Shown here in pieces: positions 7,147 through 12,158 of a stretch of 12,158 nt of DNA; the first letter of the stretch is position 1; the number at the start of each line of letters is the position of its first letter. The translations under genes were made by a program, and so were the position numbers. The notes beneath the pieces are model-generated. The model saw only the letters and a list, made by a program, of their open reading frames with translations. It made no database searches and was not told the DNA's origin. Source of the stretch: Gammaproteobacteria bacterium (lineage in GTDB: Bacteria; Pseudomonadota; Gammaproteobacteria; Steroidobacterales; Woeseiaceae); assembly GCA_029881015.1 (NCBI GenBank), contig JAOUNK010000061.1, forward strand, positions 1 through 12,158, written 5' to 3'.

Positions 7147-8741
7147 GCGTTTGTCTCCAGCGGAATACCGAGCGCCTCGAGCGCCTTGCGCGTGGGTTCT
7201 AGCTGCCGTTCGTAACGTCGCCAGCGCCCGATCGACCGGGTGTGGGCGGGCTGGCGAACCTGCACGGCGCTCGCCGTCGTGACCGCCGTCTTCTGCTTGT
7301 GAAACTCGAGACAGGCGTCCTCCCAGGGCAGGTCGAGGAAGTCGATGAGTGCCCGCGCATTCGGCTCGAGGTTACGGGCAACGTCCTCGTAAGCCACCTC
7401 GTAGAAGCGGTCACCGAAGCGCTCGCGCCAGGTCTCCATGAGTCGATAGTAGCGCGCGTGGTGACGCGCCATTTCTTCCTGGTCGTAGGAATGCGGGTAC
7501 GCGTCGGCAAAGAGCTGCTTGAAACTGGAAAAGCACGCATCCATCGGGTTGCGTCGCAGGTGAATGACTTTTGCGTGCGGCAAGGCTTTGAGAATCAGGG
7601 GCAGGTAGATGTAGTTCAGCGGCAACTTATCGACGAAGTGCGGCGTGTCCCCCGCCAGCGTGCGCGACGTCTCCATGTACATCCTGCCGAGTCTCTCGAA
7701 ATCGACGCCTGCGGCGTTCTGGACCAGTTCGGCCGAAAACCGGTTGGCCCCTGTGTATTTCGTCAGGCGCCGGACGGCATTGCCGAACTGCTTGAGTTCG
7801 CCGGCGGAGTGCACCAGGGAATGCGCCGTGATAACGCGCTCGACCAGCGTGGTACCGGTCCGGGGCTGGCCCACGATAAAAACCGGTGCCGCGGACTCGC
7901 AGCTTGCCGCCGGCGCCTCGAGCCACTCTGTCGTGTAGATCCGCTCGAGGGCCGCGTACATTGCTTCTTCGGCGGCCTCGTCGAAGTTGATCGTGCTGCG
8001 CCTTGCCGCTGCCCCTTTCGCGAAAGCATCGAACGCAGCATCCCAGTCTTCGAGATCCTCGAGCTCCTTGCCCAGTGCGTAGCAAAGAAACGCGAGTGCC
8101 TTGGCCGGGTAGCGACCGGTCTCGATGAGGCCCTGCATCTCCTCGATGTGTTTGCGGTCGCCTGCCTTGCTGAGCCCGGCGAGAATCCAGTGGGCGTTCG
8201 CATTGCCGGGTGACAACGTGAGGGCTTTTTGCAACGTCGAGGCGGAGTCGTCCAGTTTGCCGACGTGCATCTGGCAATTCGCGTAGTTGACCATGAAGCC
8301 GACATTGTCGGGCGCACCGTCCACGGCTTTGCCGTACCACTCGAGCGCATCAGTGTCGTTGCCCAGCATCGAGGAGACCTGGCCGATGAGATCCAGGACG
8401 ACCGGGTTGTCGTCGGCGTAGCTGACCGCATTCTCCAGCGCCGTGTCGGCCCTCGCGGGCTGCCCCGCCATCATGAACAGCCGGGAAAGGTTCGCCCATG
8501 CCGGGCCGTGCGTCGGGTCCAGCTTCGTGACCGAGCCGAATGCCTCGATGGCGATCTTGCGGTTTTCGAGTTCCAGCGCAACGAGGCCGACGAGAAAATG
8601 CGCTTCGGGCAGATCCTGCCGCGACTCGAGAACGCGCTGGCAACAGGCGGCGGCCTTCTCGGGCTGCCCGGCCTGCAGGTAAGAGAAACCCTCGTTCAGG
8701 GAATCGCGCATCCACAGCGCTGTTGGCTGGCTCATTTTCAT
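7143..8741 (-). CDS. TPR-repeat sulfotransferase
   Basis: 532-residue cytosolic protein with no signal peptide or membrane helix. Residues about 15-182 are five TPR units, four of them exactly 34 residues apart (47, 81, 115, 149), followed by a helical linker to about 280. Residues about 285-525 form a PAPS-dependent sulfotransferase (Sulfotransfer_3 type). The 5'-phosphosulfate loop is FIVGQPRTGTTLVERVI (288-304), followed by HSAGE (Glu315, aligning with the catalytic-base region of tyrosylprotein sulfotransferases) and VDKLPLNYIYLPLI (Lys372). The 3'-phosphate site is AKVIHLRRNPMDACFSSF (390-407). The TPR part probably binds the acceptor, whose identity is unknown. The ATG at 8741 has only a weak GGA upstream; ATG at 8735 is an alternative. 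It is divergent from the TonB-dependent receptor and overlaps the permease gene by four bases. The N-terminal half is paralogous to the TPR gene at the right edge. Confidence 0.9.
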   Translation of the reverse strand: MKMSQPTALWMRDSLNEGFSYLQAGQPEKAAACCQRVLESRQDLPEAHFLVGLVALELENRKIAIEAFGSVTKLDPTHGPAWANLSRLFMMAGQPARADTALENAVSYADDNPVVLDLIGQVSSMLGNDTDALEWYGKAVDGAPDNVGFMVNYANCQMHVGKLDDSASTLQKALTLSPGNANAHWILAGLSKAGDRKHIEEMQGLIETGRYPAKALAFLCYALGKELEDLEDWDAAFDAFAKGAAARRSTINFDEAAEEAMYAALERIYTTEWLEAPAASCESAAPVFIVGQPRTGTTLVERVITAHSLVHSAGELKQFGNAVRRLTKYTGANRFSAELVQNAAGVDFERLGRMYMETSRTLAGDTPHFVDKLPLNYIYLPLILKALPHAKVIHLRRNPMDACFSSFKQLFADAYPHSYDQEEMARHHARYYRLMETWRERFGDRFYEVAYEDVARNLEPNARALIDFLDLPWEDACLEFHKQKTAVTTASAVQVRQPAHTRSIGRWRRYERQLEPTRKALEALGIPLETNA

Positions 8742-8852
8742 TAAGAATCCGTCGCTTGACGATCATCTTGCGGGCGCTGATGTCTGCCTCACAGGACGCG
8801 GCACAGCTTACACCATGCCCGCGCGGCACCTCATATGTCGAATATTGGCCAT

Positions 8853-8887
8853 TGCCTAACAGGCATAAATCTGTCTCAATTCAGACA
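8853..8887. promoter_or_regulatory. Two adjacent inverted repeats in the receptor leader
   Basis: Upstream of the TonB-dependent receptor are TGCCT-AAC-AGGCA (8853-8865) and, 6 bases later, TGTCT-CAATTC-AGACA (8872-8887). Both have perfect 5-base arms; the second is palindromic over 14 of 16 positions. The second ends 10 bases before the ribosome-binding site, so these could be repressor operators or leader hairpins affecting translation. I see no strong -35/-10 pair for either direction in the 169-base divergent gap 8742-8910. Confidence 0.35.
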
Positions 8888-8897
8888 ATCCAAAAGC

Positions 8898-8905
8898 AGG
8901 GGGAG
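8898..8905 (+). promoter_or_regulatory. Strong ribosome-binding site fixing the GTG start of the receptor
   Basis: AGGGGGAG lies 5 bases before GTG at 8911. No other start with a comparable site precedes the signal peptide, and the next Met is residue 61, beyond the TonB box, so GTG 8911 is the start. Confidence 0.8.
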
Positions 8906-8910
8906 TAAAC

Positions 8911-11328
8911 GTGTCCGATCAACAGACCCGACCGACCGTATTTCGGAAGACAGTGCTTGCACGGTCCATCTCGGCAGCGGTCCTGACAACCGTCGCCGGT
9001 ACCGGTGCCGCCCAGGAAATTGAAGAGATCACCGTTACCGCGACGAAGCGCGCGGAGAGCATCCAGGACGTACCACTCGCGATCACCGCCATGACCGGTG
9101 ACTTCATCAAGGACGTCAATCTCGACGACGTGAAGGATCTCGTGACCTTTACGCCGGGCGTCAGCGGCAACAGCACGGACAGCTTCATCGACGGCATCTC
9201 GGTACGCGGCATTCGCACCCAGGACTTCGGTGTGGGCGGCGACCCGTCGGCCGCGTTCTTCAAGAACAGCCTCTATGAAGGTCGCAATGGCGCGGTCATC
9301 AGCAGCCTGTTCGACATCGAGCGCGCTGAGATCCTGCGCGGCCCGCAGGGCTTCCTGTTTGGGCGCAACGCGATCGGCGGCGCGTTCAACATCCACACCA
9401 AGCGCCCCACACTGGGCGGTGTGAAAGACGGCCTCGTCGAGCTCGATGTTGGCGAAGACGGTCGCCTGGTCTTCGAAGGCGCAACGAACATCGACATCAG
9501 CGACAACTTTGCGCTGCGTGTCGCCGGCTACCACTCCAAGCAGGACGGCCATTCGCGCAACGCCTTCGACGGCAAGGACTATCTTGGTCACGACAAGACC
9601 GCGGTGCGCGTGTCCGGACTGTATGTCGGCGAACGTTCGCAGGTGTTCGCGACCGTCGACTACGAGGATTCGGACCGTGACGGCTCCGCGTACCGTGTCG
9701 ACCACCGTTCTCCGCGCCTGGCGGACCTCGAGGCGATTCTCGGCCCGTTCAACATGCCGGACGACCCGCGCGGCATGAATTCCAACATGTTTGGCGGCAA
9801 TGCCGACGATGCCAAGATCCTGAACCTGGGACTTCACATCGAATATGACTTCGACAACATGGCGCTGTCCTGGTCGTCGGGCTACAAGGATCACGACTAC
9901 CTGTATGCGGAAGACTACGACGCGACGCCGCGCACGCTGGGCCTCTACAAGCAGGACCAGACGGGCGACTACCTCCAGACCGAGTTGCGCCTGACGTCTA
10001 CCGGTGACGGACCGTTGTCCTGGTACGCGGGTGTCTCGATGTACGAGGAGAACCTCGACTATCACGTGACGAGCTCGCTCGAAGAGGAAGCCATCTGCGC
10101 GTACTACGGTTCGTATTACGGCGCCTACACCTGCTCCGACTATTTCGACTACTGGCAGGCCTACTGGGATGCGTATTACCCGGCCTACGGCATCGTGGTC
10201 GGACCGTTCTCGCCGACGGCCGATGGCATGATGACCGAGAACACGTTCATCAACGGCAAGTTCTCGGGTTACGCGGCCTACGTGGATCTCTCCTACCAGA
10301 TCAACGAACAGTGGGACGTGTCGCTGGGCGTTCGCTACCAGTACGACAAGAAGCGTTTCTCGACGCGTTCCCCGAAACCGGACAGCATGCTGCTGGGCTA
10401 CTTCCTGCCGGGCTACATGACGACGGGTCTCACGGACACGAACGACTGGAGTGACACGACGCCGCGCCTCATCGTGCGGTATACGCCGGGCGATGACCAC
10501 ACGGTATTCGCGAGCTATACGGAAGGTTACAAGTCGGGCGGCTACGGTACGTTCTCGATCCAGGACGCCGTGACCGGCGATCCGGTGTTCCAGTGGTTCG
10601 GTGAAGGCGACCAGGACCCGTTGACGCCGGCAGACGGCGTTGTGCCGTCGCAGTTCAAACCCGAAGACGTCAGGTCTTACGAAATCGGGTACAAGGGCCT
10701 GCTGGCCTCAGGCAGTGTCGCGCTGGACCTGACCGCGTTCTGGTTCGATTACGAAAACCTGCAGGTCAACTACTTCGACCAGGGCGCCAAGGTGGACAAC
10801 CTCGGCCAGGTTGACGGCCAGGGCATCGAAGGTTCGATCCAGTGGGCGATCAGCGAAAACTGGGATCTCGTGGTCGGTGCGGGCTGGCTGAAGACCGAAG
10901 CCTACGGCATCCAGCTGATTTGCGGTGGCATGGACGACGGCAGCGGAATTCCGGACGGGAATCCCGAGGGTTGCGAAGGCAACCCGCTCCACTGGGCACC
11001 GGAGTTCATGGGTTCGGCATTGCTGAAGGCCAACTTCCCGGCAGCCAACGGCACGTGGGTCGGCAACCTCGAGGCCTTCTGGGAAGGCGAACGGGGTGGC
11101 GGCTACGAGGCGCTCGAATGGGCCAAGCTCGACGCGCAGCATGAAATCGCCGTGCGTGTCGGCTACGAGTCGAACAACAACTGGAGCGTTACCGGCTACG
11201 TGGAAAACCTGACCGACGAGGTAAATTACGCCGGTGCGCAGGTCAACGGCGGTATTACGCCCGACTGGTTTGTCGGACCGAATCGTCCGCGCACAGCCGG
11301 ATTGCGTTTCGGATACTACTTCGACTAA
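8911..11328 (+). CDS. TonB-dependent outer-membrane receptor with a tyrosine-rich loop
   Basis: 805-residue TonB-dependent receptor that would import a scarce large nutrient across the outer membrane using TonB energy. A signal peptide covers residues 1-34 (hydrophobic ISAAVLTTVAGTGAA), followed by the TonB box EEITVTATKR (38-47). The plug spans about 50-166, with VPLAITAMTGDFI, DGISVRGIRTQDFGV and RGPQGFLFGRNAIGGAFNI. The remainder is a 22-strand-type barrel with alternating strands such as WDVSLGVRYQYDKKRF and a family-typical ending NRPRTAGLRFGYYFD. There is no N-terminal FecA-like signalling domain. Residues 398-426 form a putative surface loop with 11 Tyr plus Trp, Phe and Asp. The only four cysteines lie in two predicted loops (396/408 and 671/688). 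Substrate unknown. It starts at GTG with a strong ribosome-binding site and is followed by a terminator. Confidence 0.95.
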   Translation: MSDQQTRPTVFRKTVLARSISAAVLTTVAGTGAAQEIEEITVTATKRAESIQDVPLAITAMTGDFIKDVNLDDVKDLVTFTPGVSGNSTDSFIDGISVRGIRTQDFGVGGDPSAAFFKNSLYEGRNGAVISSLFDIERAEILRGPQGFLFGRNAIGGAFNIHTKRPTLGGVKDGLVELDVGEDGRLVFEGATNIDISDNFALRVAGYHSKQDGHSRNAFDGKDYLGHDKTAVRVSGLYVGERSQVFATVDYEDSDRDGSAYRVDHRSPRLADLEAILGPFNMPDDPRGMNSNMFGGNADDAKILNLGLHIEYDFDNMALSWSSGYKDHDYLYAEDYDATPRTLGLYKQDQTGDYLQTELRLTSTGDGPLSWYAGVSMYEENLDYHVTSSLEEEAICAYYGSYYGAYTCSDYFDYWQAYWDAYYPAYGIVVGPFSPTADGMMTENTFINGKFSGYAAYVDLSYQINEQWDVSLGVRYQYDKKRFSTRSPKPDSMLLGYFLPGYMTTGLTDTNDWSDTTPRLIVRYTPGDDHTVFASYTEGYKSGGYGTFSIQDAVTGDPVFQWFGEGDQDPLTPADGVVPSQFKPEDVRSYEIGYKGLLASGSVALDLTAFWFDYENLQVNYFDQGAKVDNLGQVDGQGIEGSIQWAISENWDLVVGAGWLKTEAYGIQLICGGMDDGSGIPDGNPEGCEGNPLHWAPEFMGSALLKANFPAANGTWVGNLEAFWEGERGGGYEALEWAKLDAQHEIAVRVGYESNNNWSVTGYVENLTDEVNYAGAQVNGGITPDWFVGPNRPRTAGLRFGYYFD

Positions 11329-11350
11329 AAGTTAACAAGCGTGTAAAACG

Positions 11351-11382
11351 GGGGTGCCGGATTTTCCGGCGCCCCTTTTTTT
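11351..11382 (+). terminator. Rho-independent terminator after the receptor gene
   Basis: A 10-base stem GGGGTGCCGG / CCGGCGCCCC with one G-U pair, loop ATTTT, is followed by seven T. It lies 22 bases after the receptor stop and ends only 12 bases before the next ATG, so it separates the receptor from the downstream TPR gene. Confidence 0.9.
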
Positions 11383-11394
11383 GACCCGGATCAA

Positions 11395-12158
11395 ATGACC
11401 GATCAACCGCCAGCACGTCCGCCCGCCTCGGCCCAACGCCTGTTGCAGGCCGGCTATGACGCGTTTCGGGCGGGCAACCTGCCGCGCGCGGCAGAAATTT
11501 GCAAAGACTCGCTGGCCGCCTACCCCTACATGGGTCGCGCGCACTACCTGGCCGCGCTGATCGCTCTTGCCAGCAATGACAGGGCAGCGGCGCAACGGGC
11601 GCTGGAAACCACGGTCAGGCTGAACGAGGGCAATGCCACGGCGTGGACCCGGCTTGCCGAACTCTACGCGACCGGCGGGGCATTGCGCCGCGCCGCGGCG
11701 TGCCTGCAGAACGCGGTCAGCACGCAACGTGGCAACCCGACGACACTGGATCACATCGGCACCGTGTTCCGTCTCGCCGGCAATCTGCCGGCATCGCTCG
11801 AGTGGCACCAAAAGGCCTGCAAGGCAGGTCCCGATCACGTGCCGTTCCAGGTCAACCTCGCAAACGCGCACCTGTTTCTCGGCGAGCGTGACGCGGCACG
11901 CGACGTGCTGGAGCGTTGCATCGAGATCGATCCGCGGCACGCCCAGGCACACTGGCTCCTGTCGCGCGCCGGCAAGGCGAGCTCACGGGAGCACATCCGC
12001 GCGATGTCCGAACTCCTGGCAAACGATCAGCCGCCGCAGTCCATTGCCTACCTGCAATACGCGATAGGCAAGGAACTCGAGGACCTCGGGGACTGGCAGG
12101 GTGCGTTCGCGGCCTGGTCCGCCGGCGCAGCCGCCCGGCGTGAACTCGTGGCTTACGA
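11395..12158 (+). CDS. TPR-repeat protein, probable second sulfotransferase, N-terminal part
   Basis: 254 codons are visible before the right edge; no stop. The protein is cytosolic and made of TPR-like helical pairs: AGYDAFRAGNLPRAAEICKD (19-38), AHYLAALIALASNDRAAAQR, AWTRLAELYATGGALRRAA, LDHIGTVFRLAGNLPASLEW and NLANAHLFLGERDAARDVLE. Residues about 186-249 match the region just before the sulfotransferase domain of the protein at 7143-8741, including HW-L, AxGKELEDLxDW and GAAARR. A C-terminal sulfotransferase domain beyond the window is therefore likely but not seen. The ATG at 11395 has only a weak GGA upstream and lies 12 bases after the terminator, so expression needs read-through or an internal promoter in the receptor gene. 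It is on the same strand as the receptor. Confidence 0.83.
   Translation, partial: MTDQPPARPPASAQRLLQAGYDAFRAGNLPRAAEICKDSLAAYPYMGRAHYLAALIALASNDRAAAQRALETTVRLNEGNATAWTRLAELYATGGALRRAAACLQNAVSTQRGNPTTLDHIGTVFRLAGNLPASLEWHQKACKAGPDHVPFQVNLANAHLFLGERDAARDVLERCIEIDPRHAQAHWLLSRAGKASSREHIRAMSELLANDQPPQSIAYLQYAIGKELEDLGDWQGAFAAWSAGAAARRELVAY

Noticed and set aside
5788..7215. 475-residue plus-strand open frame opposite the permease
   Set aside because: Highly charged and low in hydrophobic segments, mirrors the permease codons; no recognisable motif or ribosome-binding site.
8742..8910. Sigma70 promoter TTGGCC with CATAAA for the receptor
   Set aside because: Spacing is 14 bases and both hexamers are poor matches; not convincing by eye.
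8881..10500. 539-residue minus-strand open frame opposite the receptor
   Set aside because: Val/Arg/Ala-rich translation without motifs, fully antisense to an unmistakable TonB-dependent receptor.
1..12158. Antiphage, CRISPR, prophage or toxin-antitoxin system
   Set aside because: No repeats with spacers, no integrase, nuclease-helicase, reverse transcriptase or small paired genes; the only nuclease is a broken HNH relic.

Overview
This looks like a chromosomal segment from a GC-rich, Gram-negative, probably aerobic heterotrophic gammaproteobacterium. Outer-membrane logic dominates: a TonB-dependent receptor (TBDR), a beta-barrel protein and a lipoprotein. There is also a pair of cytosolic TPR-sulfotransferase-type proteins. 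A marine or sediment lineage such as Woeseiales would fit this gene mix, but that is only an inference. No rRNA, tRNA, CRISPR, integrase or insertion sequence was seen, and no gene-free stretch exceeds about 170 bases.

Left block (1-3778), amine catabolism. A leftward gabT-like aminotransferase, cut by the window edge, is divergent from a rightward pair. The pair is a LuxR-type regulator whose stop codon overlaps the next start by 1 base (TGATG), followed by a 779-residue fusion. The fusion joins an APH/hydroxylysine-kinase-like kinase to a class-III PLP enzyme of the phospholyase (AGXT2L) type. A 129-base divergent spacer holds a candidate promoter for gabT overlapped by a GGACA-N10-TGTCC dyad. 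The likely job is breakdown of an amino alcohol or hydroxy-amino acid by phosphorylation followed by loss of ammonia and phosphate, alongside GABA-type transamination.

Middle block (3755-4735), a patch of lower GC. It holds a broken DUF222/HNH endonuclease (13E12-like) whose middle has been deleted and whose C-terminus survives in another frame. Next to it is an unusual small lipoprotein with a TonB-box-like ITVTGTR motif just after its lipidated cysteine.

Right block (4722-12158), envelope and transport. Reading leftward from 8741 are a TPR-sulfotransferase, then an APC amino-acid permease (ATGA overlap), then after its own strong -10 an outer-membrane beta-barrel protein, then the lipoprotein. 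Rightward from 8911 is a TonB-dependent receptor, a rho-independent terminator, and a second TPR protein, paralogous to the sulfotransferase and cut by the window edge. Two paralogous TPR proteins therefore flank the receptor. The receptor carries a remarkable loop with 11 tyrosines in 29 residues among acidic and aromatic residues, so tyrosine sulfation of the receptor is a testable idea.
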